NCBI GenBank assembly: GCA_049323895.1
Contig: JBMOKT010000029.1
Span: forward strand, 1-60,789
DNA length: 60,789 nt
Direction: 5' to 3'
DNA from: JBMOKT01 sp049323895
GTDB taxonomy: Bacteria > Bacillota > Peptococcia > Peptococcales > BICA1-8
Positions 23,263 to 31,209 of the stretch are shown here, one piece after another. The position numbers and the translations under genes are program-made. The first letter of the stretch is position 1; every line of letters begins with the position of its first letter. The notes under the pieces are model-generated. The model did no database searches. It was not told the DNA's origin and saw only the letters and a list, made by a program, of their open reading frames with translations.

Positions 23263-25596
23263 TTAATCTGAACGATAATCTATGCGGGCCGCTAAGACCG
23301 TAAGATCATCTTTAATTTCCCCCTGGAGACTTTTCCTTGCCAATTCAATAATGTAGTTAGCAATAATCTGAGGGTCATCCTGGGGTAAAGCCTGAATAAC
23401 CTTGCACCAATCATCAATATTACCTTCCAAGATATCAAAAACCCCATCACTCATACTAATTATTAAATCCCCCACCTGGACGGGATATTCAAATTTTTCC
23501 GTTTCCACCTGGCTAAATACACCAACGGGAAGGGACTTTGCCTGAACCACCTGCACCTTGGTTCTTCTCTTGATAAAGGAGGGGACTGCACCAATCTTGA
23601 TAAATTCTGCTGTGGCAGAAACCTCATTTACCACGGTTAAATCTACTGTAGTAAATATTTCTTCAGCGGTACGGAGAAACAACACTGAATTTACAGTTTC
23701 CAGAGTCATTTTGAGGCTGAGTCCTGCTGCCAATAACTTTTCAATAAGGGTAATAGCAGTTGCGCTTTCCTTGGAAGCCTGCACCCCTGCCCCCATTCCA
23801 TCACTCAAAATCATCACAAACTTGCGGTTAGGCAAATTAACACAGGACCAGTTATCTCCGGAAACACTGCTGCCGTCTTTAATAGCCATGGCAACTCCCG
23901 TGGTAACTGAATAAGTCTTACTGGGATTTAAATGATAGGTACAGCTTTTGTTTCCCGCCGTAGGGCACCTAGCCTCCTTTACCGTATAAGTCCTGTCCAG
24001 GATTTGTGATATTTTGGGAGAAATAAACTGTGTACACCAATTTTGTTCCGGGCATGCCTTTTGCACTACTACAATTTCTTTATCTCCGCCGGAGGTTTGG
24101 ATAACTTTAACATTTTGCACTTTTATATTATCGTCCAGCAAAAAACCCTTAATCTTTTCCTCAAGTTCTTCATCACCGGTTTCCCTTTTACTAATTTCCT
24201 GGGCATAGCCCTTTACCAATTCTGCAACACCTGTCAGCTGTTTGGCAACCAGTTGCTGACACCCAGCCAGTTTGTTTTGATAATTTCTGTCCTGTTTATA
24301 TAACTTTAACTGGTAGGTCAAAGCTACACTTAGTTCCCGCAGCCGCATACAACGCCTTTGCAGCTCCAGCGAAAAATTTTGTTCTGTTATTTTTCCGTTA
24401 AACTCACCTTTAGAACAAACTTCCACCATAGAACGGTAAGTCTTATAAAATTCTTTATCCCAACAGAGGGAACATAAAGAACATCTGTCACAAACCTGTT
24501 CAGCAACTTCGTTTAAGATTCTAGTCAAGGGGTTGCCTTCCTCGTCCTGGTTTTTTTCCTCTGCAGCAGGTGGAAAGAAAGCCTTGCCAAGCTCTAAAAA
24601 TACATTTGACATACGTTCAAATTTTTTTACGTTTACCTCTGCAAAACTTGTACTTTCAATTTCAGACTTTTCCTTGACCTCCAGGTATTTTGCAGGCACC
24701 AGCAGAAAAACTATACCGGCCAGGGATGTTTCAACCAGTGTCATTATTACCTGGCTTTCAGCGGAAAAATACATTGAAAGCATGAGATTTCCCAGGGTAA
24801 AACCAATCAAAATGCCAATACGTCCTAAACCCTGGAATACCCCTCCTAAAAGACCGGATAGGGCATAAAAGCCTATGCTTGCCGTACTTATATTCCCGGA
24901 CATGCTGGGAACAAGCCCAACCATGGTACCTATTGCAGCTCCACCCCCTGGTCCTGCCAACAGGGCGGCAAAAAGCACAGCAGCCCTAGAAATAAAGCTT
25001 TGTATATTTACCCCAAAAACCTGCAAATCGCCCAACCCTAATAACAGTCCCAAACAAATGATAAAACAGCTTATTTTATCTTCTAATGCCAACTCTAAAT
25101 TTCTATTCTTTTTTTCCCAAGCCCCTAAGGAAGTAAAGGTTACCAATGTTATCAGCCCTGCGAATATACTTTCAAAGGTTGCAGCTACCCAGCCATAAAG
25201 AGGACCCTGCCCAAAGAAGATAAAAGTACCTTTTGTAATAAAAATAATTGCCGTCACTAAAAATGGTACGGTTAACCACTGCTGCCTGCTGACCAGAAAT
25301 TGTTTGTATAGGGTAGCAAACACTATAATCAAAATAATTATGTTTGACCAATTATACACTCCACTTCCGCTTATCAAGGCCCCTGCTATGCTCCCGGCTA
25401 AAACCCACCAGCGTTTCTGCTTGTCCCAGACAGAAATAGCACCAACTAAAGCTGGACCAAAGGGTTTTATCTCTCCTAATATTACGGATGTCGAAAGGAT
25501 AAAACCTACAACTGCAAAGATGACATTATCCCATCGCAGCCAATTTACAAGTGCAATGCCAGTTCTTTTTTCCCGAGTAACTATCCTACCTAACAC
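23263..25596 (-). CDS. spoIIE: Stage II sporulation protein E (SpoIIE phosphatase)
   Basis: SpoIIE is a septum-bound PP2C phosphatase that dephosphorylates SpoIIAA and so releases SigF in the forespore. The 777-aa protein has about ten hydrophobic segments in residues 20-320, a Cys-rich cytoplasmic linker (CDRCSLCSLCWDKEFYKTY), and the C-terminal phosphatase domain with MILSDGMGAGVQASKES and DLIISMSDGVFD, which hold the metal-binding Asp residues. The start is a GTG after GGGG. The upstream region has a TATAAT with a 21-base spacer, as in Spo0A-controlled spoIIE promoters. Confidence 0.96.
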   Translation of the reverse strand: MLGRIVTREKRTGIALVNWLRWDNVIFAVVGFILSTSVILGEIKPFGPALVGAISVWDKQKRWWVLAGSIAGALISGSGVYNWSNIIILIIVFATLYKQFLVSRQQWLTVPFLVTAIIFITKGTFIFFGQGPLYGWVAATFESIFAGLITLVTFTSLGAWEKKNRNLELALEDKISCFIICLGLLLGLGDLQVFGVNIQSFISRAAVLFAALLAGPGGGAAIGTMVGLVPSMSGNISTASIGFYALSGLLGGVFQGLGRIGILIGFTLGNLMLSMYFSAESQVIMTLVETSLAGIVFLLVPAKYLEVKEKSEIESTSFAEVNVKKFERMSNVFLELGKAFFPPAAEEKNQDEEGNPLTRILNEVAEQVCDRCSLCSLCWDKEFYKTYRSMVEVCSKGEFNGKITEQNFSLELQRRCMRLRELSVALTYQLKLYKQDRNYQNKLAGCQQLVAKQLTGVAELVKGYAQEISKRETGDEELEEKIKGFLLDDNIKVQNVKVIQTSGGDKEIVVVQKACPEQNWCTQFISPKISQILDRTYTVKEARCPTAGNKSCTYHLNPSKTYSVTTGVAMAIKDGSSVSGDNWSCVNLPNRKFVMILSDGMGAGVQASKESATAITLIEKLLAAGLSLKMTLETVNSVLFLRTAEEIFTTVDLTVVNEVSATAEFIKIGAVPSFIKRRTKVQVVQAKSLPVGVFSQVETEKFEYPVQVGDLIISMSDGVFDILEGNIDDWCKVIQALPQDDPQIIANYIIELARKSLQGEIKDDLTVLAARIDYRSD

Positions 25597-25609
25597 ATAA
25601 ACACCCCTT

Positions 25610-25669
25610 TTTGTCCAAAATCGTGTTGGACTCTATTATAGGTCATTTTATTGGTAATATTTGTCATAA
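25610..25669 (-). promoter_or_regulatory. Spo0A-type sigma-A promoter of spoIIE
   Basis: TATAAT (25640-25635) is preceded at 21 bases by ATGACA (25667-25662), the long spacer typical of Spo0A-activated promoters. Two sequences close to the 0A box TTTGTCGAAA lie here in the plus-strand sense: TTTGTCCAAA (25610-25619, one mismatch) and TTTGTCATAA (25660-25669, two mismatches). A third, TTTGTAAAAA, lies farther upstream on the minus strand. Confidence 0.6.
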
Positions 25670-25852
25670 ACTGTTGCTTTCTTTTCTAAAAGTTCTTCTG
25701 TTTTTTTACAAATGCCGATCATTTTCTGTATTAATCCAGAGATGAAGTTTTACTTTAAAATCTCTATATTTTAATTTTAAGAAAAAAAATAACATAAAGT
25801 GACAATAAAGATTAAGGGTATTGTCCTATGAAGAAAAGGTCAGATGTTATTA

Positions 25853-25889
25853 ATTACTTAGCGTAAAAGTTATACTTTCTAAATAAGTA
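25853..25889. repeat. Partial copy of the about 100-bp structured repeat
   Basis: Only the right third remains, GTAAAAGTTATACTTTCTAA followed by ATAAGTA, about 200 bases upstream of the spoIIE promoter. The surrounding 365-base gap holds no ORF that I can support. Confidence 0.65.
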
Positions 25890-25890
25890 C

Positions 25891-25916
25891 AAAAAAAGCG
25901 CCTATTCAGCGCTTTT
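25891..25916 (-). terminator. Terminator of the SPOCS-like gene
   Basis: AAAAGCGC pairs with GCGCTTTT around TGAATAG and is followed by seven T on the minus strand. Confidence 0.85.
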
Positions 25917-25961
25917 AAAAAATCAATAGTTTTTGTCGAAAAATTTAAGTAAGTTTTTGTA

Positions 25962-27023
25962 CTATTTTTCCTTGTCCCGCATATGTTTTTGAAGTTTAGC
26001 TCTTTTTGACTCCCGTGGTAAGGCTGCTGCCATTTTTTCTTCTGCTTTTTCTATTATATCCTGTTTTTTCTCGTTTTCATCTTTTATTATTATACTATCC
26101 GGCATTATATCAATTATGGGGGGATTTTCTTCGATTTCTTCTTGTAATTTTTCTTCAATGAGTTTTTCCTGCACATCCTCCTGTTGAGGCTCAAATAGCC
26201 TTTCCATAATTAAATTATAATCACCCTCAAGCAGAACTTCCCTGTTGTTTAGTAATTCTAGTGTCAGGTTTTCACAGGTAATTTTAGGTGGAATATCAAA
26301 GGATAATGCCTCTTCGCAGTATATTTCTTCATCAAAAGGTTCTGTCTGATGATGGATTAATACTCGCTCCCCAATATCTTTCACACCTTCGTAAATTAAA
26401 TAATTTTCCTTCCAGCCACTTAGGTGAAGTACGCCATCTTTAAAGCTGCTATGGGTAACATTATAAACTACTTGTGCTGTTAATGGCTCTGCAACAGCGG
26501 GGTGCTGGTAATCAATTTTTAAGACACAGCTTCTAGAGAATACCTGGTTTATAAAACTGCCTTCTATCCTGCGGGAAGAGTGATTGTACCTTGCCAAGTA
26601 AATGACAGTTTCCAATAGGATATTTCTCATCCCTACCCTTTGTGCTTTGAGATATTTTATTCGAGAAAAAACCTTTTCTTCTTTTGCAATGTCCATTGTC
26701 GTTTCAAAAGGAATGACTATACTCATGGGCAGTATTGGGTCTGTAAAATCCCGGTCGTCTTCTCCGTTTCCTAAAGGAAAATCCGTTGGTTTATAGGAAA
26801 AGTTAACCTGGATTTCACCTGCTACAGTATCAGGTTTGATATTAAAGATGGGTTCTTTGATAAAAACCCTGCCGTTCGCCTTTACCACAGCCTTAACAGC
26901 AGGAAAGTTAGGCGGGACTCTAAGCATTGTTTTACATACAATATGTGATTCATCATCACCAATAAGACCCTCCGCATTATTCCAAATACAATTTACACCT
27001 AAGGCACCGTAGGAACCATACAT
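25962..27023 (-). CDS. Hypothetical protein, possible SPOCS/DUF3794-type spore coat factor
   Basis: The 353-aa protein is not firmly recognised. The middle (residues about 170-250) contains LTAQVVYNVTHSSFKDGVLHLSGWKENYLIYEG and a following HHQTEPFDEEI, reminiscent of the beta-strand pattern of SPOCS domains in SpoVID-like coat proteins. From about residue 275 it is highly acidic and helical (EKLIEEKLQEEIEE), ending in a basic tail (KRAKLQKHMRDKEK). No membrane segment is seen. Location beside spoIIE fits a sporulation role, but that is inference. The ATG at 27023 follows GGGAG by 8 bases. Confidence 0.5.
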   Translation of the reverse strand: MYGSYGALGVNCIWNNAEGLIGDDESHIVCKTMLRVPPNFPAVKAVVKANGRVFIKEPIFNIKPDTVAGEIQVNFSYKPTDFPLGNGEDDRDFTDPILPMSIVIPFETTMDIAKEEKVFSRIKYLKAQRVGMRNILLETVIYLARYNHSSRRIEGSFINQVFSRSCVLKIDYQHPAVAEPLTAQVVYNVTHSSFKDGVLHLSGWKENYLIYEGVKDIGERVLIHHQTEPFDEEIYCEEALSFDIPPKITCENLTLELLNNREVLLEGDYNLIMERLFEPQQEDVQEKLIEEKLQEEIEENPPIIDIMPDSIIIKDENEKKQDIIEKAEEKMAAALPRESKRAKLQKHMRDKEK

Positions 27024-27119
27024 CTTATCCACTCCCTAAGATTGTTTTATATAAGTGCACAATATCATATGCCTCCAAAATACCAATTGTGCCTTAAAAA
27101 TGGTTCCTACTTTGCGATT

Positions 27120-27275
27120 TTAATATCCCTCGTTGGATGTATCTACCAACTGGCAATCACCGGGTGTACAATAGTGGTGGCAAAAAGGGCATTCTCCCTT
27201 ACCCAGCTTATCGGTAAACATCATTCCGCACTGGCTGCATTTATATCCTTTTTCCGCATTGTCGGGAATTTTCAT
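27120..27275 (-). CDS. Small zinc-ribbon protein, 51 aa
   Basis: A short gene starts at an ATG 9 bases after AAGGAGG. The product MKIPDNAEKGYKCSQCGMMF continues with KLGKGECPFCHHYCTPGDCQ, giving CxxC...CxxC plus further Cys and His residues, a rubredoxin-like or ribbon metal site. It lies 42 bases downstream of the ppx/gppA gene and 97 bases before the SPOCS-like gene. Function is unknown. Confidence 0.75.
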   Translation of the reverse strand: MKIPDNAEKGYKCSQCGMMFTDKLGKGECPFCHHYCTPGDCQLVDTSNEGY

Positions 27276-27316
27276 AGTAATTACCTCCTTGGAATTTTAC
27301 TATTAGCTTTCCCGTT

Positions 27317-28186
27317 CTAAGAGCTAATTATCATGCCGTAAAGAATATCCCTTTCGCTTACTTTAAGCTTTTCTGTTTTCAGCCTTTGCATAACCAACAG
27401 TAAAATAAATATCCCATACACAATTATATCAGCCCTCTTAGGCTGGAGACCCTTAATCCGCTCCCTTTGAAGCAGATTCATACTTTTTAGCAAATTATAC
27501 ATTTGTTTTATTTCTGTCAGATGGAGGTCATGCCCATGAACTAAATCGGGATCATATTTTTCCAGTCCAAGCTTAATGGCGGCTAAAGTTGTGGCTGTTC
27601 CGCCCACCCCTATTAAGATAAAATTTTCAGGCAGCAGGTCGGTGTATAACCCATCAATTAATTTTTCTGCTTCATCCATTAGAAAGGGATCATCTTTCAA
27701 TCTGACTGCCCCTAAATTAATACTCTTATATGTTATTACATTTAAATGGTTGGTATAAATTAATTCTGTACTGCCGCCTCCTATATCTAAAACAAAGACA
27801 TTGTTAACATCCTCATTAACTCCGCTAATGGCACCTAAATAGCTCAACCTGGCCTCTTCTGTACCAGTTAAGACTTCTAGATCAAGACCTGTTTTTCTTT
27901 TAACTTTTTTCCTTACCTCTTCCTTATTTTGAGCATCTCTTACAGCACTGGTAGCAGCAATTCGTATTTGCTGCACCTTAAATTCTCGGCATTTATCAAT
28001 AAATTTTTCCAAGCAATTTAATGTTCGTTCCAGAGGTTTTGCCCCAATAATACCTGTTTTCGCAAGACCTTCACCGATTCTAGCCATTTCCAGCCCAGAA
28101 TAGACAGGTATTATTTCATTTTCCAAATAGTCGGCAACCAGCAGCCTGGTACTATTGGTTCCCACGTCTATAACAGCTTTCCGCAT
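27317..28186 (-). CDS. Ppx/GppA-type phosphatase (exopolyphosphatase family)
   Basis: The 289-aa ASKHA-fold protein matches the short Ppx/GppA form, which hydrolyses polyphosphate or pppGpp. Motifs are AVIDVGTNSTRLLVAD, the AATSAVRDAQN block, EVLTGTEEARLSYLGA, VFVLDIGGGSTELIY and IGVGGTATTLAAIKLGL. It lacks the C-terminal HD-like domain of long Ppx. The ATG at 28186 follows AAAGGGGG; a 24-codon upstream extension would run through a terminator module, so it is rejected. Which substrate dominates is not set by sequence. Confidence 0.9.
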   Translation of the reverse strand: MRKAVIDVGTNSTRLLVADYLENEIIPVYSGLEMARIGEGLAKTGIIGAKPLERTLNCLEKFIDKCREFKVQQIRIAATSAVRDAQNKEEVRKKVKRKTGLDLEVLTGTEEARLSYLGAISGVNEDVNNVFVLDIGGGSTELIYTNHLNVITYKSINLGAVRLKDDPFLMDEAEKLIDGLYTDLLPENFILIGVGGTATTLAAIKLGLEKYDPDLVHGHDLHLTEIKQMYNLLKSMNLLQRERIKGLQPKRADIIVYGIFILLLVMQRLKTEKLKVSERDILYGMIISS

Positions 28187-28211
28187 GAATAAAAACCCCC
28201 TTTGCAAAAAC

Positions 28212-28248
28212 AAAAAACCGCCTGCGGCGTTTAGTGGATAGTGGCTAT
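28212..28248 (-). repeat. Spare-terminator module, copy 2
   Basis: On the minus strand heptad units CTATCCA and CTAAA lead into CGCC-GCA-GGCG and TTTTTT, placed right after the terminator of the S1 gene and before the ppx ribosome site. Confidence 0.8.
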
Positions 28249-28273
28249 CAAAAAGCACCCTGTACAGGGTGCT
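28249..28273 (-). terminator. Terminator of the S1-domain gene
   Basis: AGCACCCTG pairs with CAGGGTGCT around TA and is followed by TTTTT on the minus strand, 7 bases past the stop codon. Confidence 0.93.
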
Positions 28274-28279
28274 GTTATA

Positions 28280-28630
28280 TCAATATTTACTGCCACTTTT
28301 CCTTTTTGAATTAATGTTTTTATTTAATGAGGCAATTCGCTCATCGCTATCCTTTAAGAACTTTGTCAGCTTTTCCTCAAAGGAAATGCCCGGTTTGGGC
28401 TTAGCCTGGCGGATGGAAAGTCCAATTTTGCCGTTGGTATCTATATTGATAACCTTTACCCTGACTTTATCCTGTTCCTTCAAATAATCACTAACATCTT
28501 TTACATAATTATCGGCAACCTCAGAGATATGCACTAAACCTGTAGTTCCCCCCGGCAGTTCGACAAATGCTCCAAATTTTGTAATACCTGTAACTATACC
28601 TTCAACAATTTGCCCTTTAGTTATGGACAT
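28280..28630 (-). CDS. yabR: S1 RNA-binding domain protein (YabR-like)
   Basis: The first 70 residues of this 116-aa protein form one S1 OB-fold (KGQIVEGIVTGITKFGAFVELPGGTTGLVHISEVADNYVKDV, then KVINIDTNGKIGLSIRQA). The rest is a basic tail (LNKNINSKRKSGSKY) that could add RNA affinity. The position after divIC and before the spoIIE region is that of Bacillus yabR. The role is not well defined, but S1 domains bind single-stranded RNA. Confidence 0.92.
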   Translation of the reverse strand: MSITKGQIVEGIVTGITKFGAFVELPGGTTGLVHISEVADNYVKDVSDYLKEQDKVRVKVINIDTNGKIGLSIRQAKPKPGISFEEKLTKFLKDSDERIASLNKNINSKRKSGSKY

Positions 28631-28718
28631 ACTAAAATTAAATCCTCCCTTAATTCAGATAACTTATTATATCCACCACCATTTAAAAATGTCAAGACAG
28701 ATTTACAGCAACAGCATT

Positions 28719-29069
28719 CTATAAAGCTCCCCGAGCTTTCATAATTACTGTTTCACCTGGTTTTATCAAACCAAGTTTTTCCCTCGCCATTTTTTCAATA
28801 GCCTCCGGTGTCTGAACATACTCCAGTTCCTGCTGCAGCCTGGTATTTTCCTCCTGGAGTGTTCCTAACTGCCCCTGGAGCTTATTTATTTCCTGCTTGA
28901 GTTTATACCCTTCATAAAAGGTAAAACCAAAGGAAAATATCATATAGGTAAAAATCCCTGCTACTACCAATTTTGATAAAATCCTGACATTTAAGGTTTT
29001 TCTTTTTTTCCTTACCTTGGGAACCTGTTGTATTTCAGGATAACTGTAGTTTCTTTGAGGAACAGCCAT
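28719..29069 (-). CDS. divIC: Septum formation initiator DivIC/FtsB family
   Basis: The 116-aa protein has a basic cytoplasmic N-terminus (KVRKKRKTLNVR), one membrane helix (LVVAGIFTYMIFSFGFTFY), a leucine-zipper coiled coil (LKQEINKLQGQLGTLQEENTRLQQELEY) and the conserved MAREKLGLIKPGE motif facing the outer side. It is part of the divisome complex with FtsL and DivIB. Its start codon overlaps the stop of the small HTH gene by one base, so they are coupled. Confidence 0.93.
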   Translation of the reverse strand: MAVPQRNYSYPEIQQVPKVRKKRKTLNVRILSKLVVAGIFTYMIFSFGFTFYEGYKLKQEINKLQGQLGTLQEENTRLQQELEYVQTPEAIEKMAREKLGLIKPGETVIMKARGAL

Positions 29070-29287
29070 TATTCATCCTCCTCCATAATACCTAAGACAT
29101 TACCGGGAATAATTATTACAACTTCATACCCCTTTGCCCGGGCACGATTAAGCATAGTAGCAACAGAGCTTCCACTAATGCCAAGCCTTTTGGCAATTGC
29201 ATCATTAGAAAGTCCCGTCTCCTTTAATGTTACTACCTGCCGTTCACGAAAACTAAGTTTTTCCATACCTCTGAGTTCTATTTTCAT
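29069..29287 (-). CDS. Small sigma-region-4-like HTH protein
   Basis: The 72-aa protein is almost entirely one HTH: LSFRERQVVTLKETGLSNDAIAKRLGISGSSVATMLNRARAKG resembles sigma-70 region 4 and LuxR-type domains. A GGTGG site lies close before the first ATG at 29287; a second Met is eight codons in. It is coupled to divIC. Its targets are unknown; the DnaA-box-like cluster directly upstream invites a link to cell-cycle control. Confidence 0.85.
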   Translation of the reverse strand: MKIELRGMEKLSFRERQVVTLKETGLSNDAIAKRLGISGSSVATMLNRARAKGYEVVIIIPGNVLGIMEEDE

Positions 29288-29308
29288 CTGCCCACCAATA
29301 TTTGGGAA

Positions 29309-29341
29309 TTATCCCCAGATTAATCCACAGATTGTGGACAA
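29309..29341. promoter_or_regulatory. Cluster of three DnaA-box-like sequences upstream of the HTH-divIC operon
   Basis: TTATCCCCA (29309-29317), TAATCCACA (29321-29329) and, on the other strand, TTGTCCACA (29341-29333) each differ from the box TTATCCACA by a single base, within 33 bases. The last two also form the dyad TCCACA-GAT-TGTGGA. Confidence 0.55.
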
Positions 29342-29452
29342 ATTTACTACAAATTTTGTATTACTTACTTCTACCCCAATTTGGAAATTCCTGCTTTCCA
29401 CCAACAAGTTGCTCCAAAATTAACTATATGCCCCCAGTTACAAATATATGAC

Positions 29453-29482
29453 AAAAAACTGAGCACCTTATGCTCAGTTTTT
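29453..29482. terminator. Second terminator downstream of the glnQ-type operon
   Basis: AAAACTGAGCA pairs with TGCTCAGTTTT around CCTTA with A/T tracts on both sides, so it can work in both directions and shields the HTH-divIC operon. Confidence 0.85.
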
Positions 29483-29506
29483 AGTGGTCGATAGACTCTA
29501 AAAATA

Positions 29507-29534
29507 GTTACTAGCGACTGGTGACTAGTGACTA
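29507..29534. repeat. Degenerate heptad repeat
   Basis: GTTACTA, GCGACTG, GTGACTA and GTGACTA units run in register between the two terminators after the amino-acid transporter operon. Confidence 0.8.
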
Positions 29535-29624
29535 AATAATTATTATGTCTGTGTCCATCTGTGGCTTGATATTTTCAGGATAGCTTTTCAAGTTATTACT
29601 ATTAGCTATTAGCCAGCTCTATAA

Positions 29625-29692
29625 AGCCTCCATATAGCATATATGCGGCTTTTATTAACGACGCAAGGCGCCGCTTTTCAGCAGGCGCCTCT
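29625..29692 (-). terminator. Hairpin-rich end of the transporter operon, related to the comF-codY palindrome
   Basis: GGCGCC repeats form one stem, and AAAGCC/GGCTTT with CATATATGC/CTATATG form a second stem. The shared block GGCGCCT-GCGTCGTTAAT matches the element at 11764-11890. It begins 5 bases after the ATPase stop. Confidence 0.7.
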
Positions 29693-29696
29693 ACTA

Positions 29697-30422
29697 CTAC
29701 CAGATTTGGGATAAAAAGGCCTTCGTCCTCTCCATCTGCGGCTCATCAAATATTTTAGTCGGGCATCCTTCCTCGATAATCAGCCCCTCATCCATATAAA
29801 TTACCCGGTCTGCCACCTCACGGGCAAACCCCATTTCATGGGTTACTACCACCATAGTCATTCCATCTTTAGCCAAATCCTTCATTACTGCCAATACCTC
29901 GCCTACCAGTTCCGGATCCAAGGCGGAGGTAGGCTCATCAAAGAGAATTACCGAGGGCTCCATCGCTAAGGCCCTGGCAATAGCTACCCTTTGTTTCTGC
30001 CCTCCCGAAAGCATACTGGGGTAAGACTCTTCCTTATCTGAAAGACCGACTTTTTTCAGGTAATATTTGCCTATCTCTATCGCCTCTTTTTTGTCCATAC
30101 CCTTTACCTGGGTGGGCCCTTCAATAACATTTTGCAGTACTGTCATATGGGGAAATAAATTGAAGTGCTGAAAGACCATTCCGACATGGGTCCGCATCTT
30201 GTTAATCATTTTTTCATTGTTTTTATCAATCTCTTGCCCGTCTATTTCCACAGTTCCTTTTTGGAATCTTTCTAAAAAGTTGATGCAACGAAGCAGCGTA
30301 CTTTTACCCGAACCGCTGGCTCCGATAATAACTACAACCTCCCTTGGCTTAACTACCAGATCAATGCCCTTTAATACATGCAAAGTACCAAACCATTTTT
30401 CCAGCTTTTTAATTTTAATCAT
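29697..30422 (-). CDS. Polar amino-acid ABC transporter ATP-binding protein
   Basis: The 241-aa ATPase (GlnQ/TcyN group) energises amino-acid uptake. Walker A GASGSGKST, Q-loop VFQHFNLFPHMTVL, signature LSGGQKQRVAIARALA, Walker B VILFDEPTSALDPE and the His-loop VVVTHEMGFA are intact. It is the last of three genes, 12 bases after the permease, in an operon that interrupts the yabQ-divIC neighbourhood. A paralogue lies at 55738. Confidence 0.95.
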   Translation of the reverse strand: MIKIKKLEKWFGTLHVLKGIDLVVKPREVVVIIGASGSGKSTLLRCINFLERFQKGTVEIDGQEIDKNNEKMINKMRTHVGMVFQHFNLFPHMTVLQNVIEGPTQVKGMDKKEAIEIGKYYLKKVGLSDKEESYPSMLSGGQKQRVAIARALAMEPSVILFDEPTSALDPELVGEVLAVMKDLAKDGMTMVVVTHEMGFAREVADRVIYMDEGLIIEEGCPTKIFDEPQMERTKAFLSQIW

Positions 30423-30434
30423 TTAAATCCCCCC

Positions 30435-31094
30435 TTATCGACTTCCGCTAACGGCTAATTTTGTCTCAATATAATTAAAGAACCAAGTAAATATGCTGGT
30501 GTACAAAAGATAGAACACCGCCGCAATGGTCAGCATCTCCATCATATAATAAGTTGAAGAGGCCAACTGCTGAGATGTTAATAATAGCTCTTTGATGGCA
30601 ATTGCACTTGCCAGTGAAGAATCTTTTAAAGCAATAATAAATTGGTTGCCCAAAGGGGGGACCGCCCTTTTAAAAGCCTGAGGCAGAATAATCCGCACCA
30701 TGGCTTTTTGATATGTCATTCCCAAGGAACGGGCAGCCTCCATTTGCCCTACAGCAATGGATTGGATAGCCCCGCGAAATATTTCTGCTAGATAAGCTCC
30801 ATTATGAATCCCCAGCCCTAGAAAAGCAGAGGTAAAGTTTTTAAATCCAAATAAACCCCGAAGACCAAAATAAATAAACAATAGTTGTAACAATAGTGGG
30901 GTACCCCTGATAAGAAAAATATAAATTTTTGCCGGAATATTTAGGATGGGATTTTGGGAAATTCTTAGAAACGACGTGATAAGCCCTAAAAATAATCCTA
31001 AAACTATTCCTGCCACGGTAATTTTAATGGTCATCCATGCAGCTGGCAAGAAAAAGGGAAAATATTTTAACAAAGCCGAAAATTCGTAATACAT
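30435..31094 (-). CDS. Polar amino-acid ABC transporter permease
   Basis: The 219-aa HisM/GlnP-type permease has about five membrane helices and the EAA loop EAARSLGMTYQKAMVRIILPQAFKRAVPPLGNQF, which docks to the ATPase. The ATG at 31094 is 8 bases after GGGAG; a GTG three codons earlier lies within the site. A single permease gene suggests a homodimeric channel. Confidence 0.94.
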   Translation of the reverse strand: MYYEFSALLKYFPFFLPAAWMTIKITVAGIVLGLFLGLITSFLRISQNPILNIPAKIYIFLIRGTPLLLQLLFIYFGLRGLFGFKNFTSAFLGLGIHNGAYLAEIFRGAIQSIAVGQMEAARSLGMTYQKAMVRIILPQAFKRAVPPLGNQFIIALKDSSLASAIAIKELLLTSQQLASSTYYMMEMLTIAAVFYLLYTSIFTWFFNYIETKLAVSGSR

Positions 31095-31176
31095 CTTCTC
31101 CACTCCCTAATATGCATACAGTCCATGCATCTTGTAGAACCAAGCATTAGCAAGGCTCCCTTTATTAATATATAAA

Positions 31177-31200
31177 GCACAGCAGCCGCAGCCACTGTGC
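31177..31200 (-). terminator. Stem-loop between binding protein and permease genes
   Basis: GCACAG pairs with CTGTGC around a GC-rich loop, followed by TTTATAT. Such hairpins commonly allow more binding protein than permease to be made. Confidence 0.65.
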
Positions 31201-31209
31201 AAAAACCAG

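Noticed and set aside
27042..27320. 92-codon plus-strand frame over the zinc-ribbon gene
   Set aside because: The minus strand carries a better case: strong ribosome site and a CxxC-patterned 51-aa protein. The plus frame lacks a site.
29309..29341. Chromosomal replication origin
   Set aside because: Only three imperfect DnaA boxes, no dnaA/dnaN, no AT-rich unwinding stretch with further boxes; treated as a possible regulatory cluster only.
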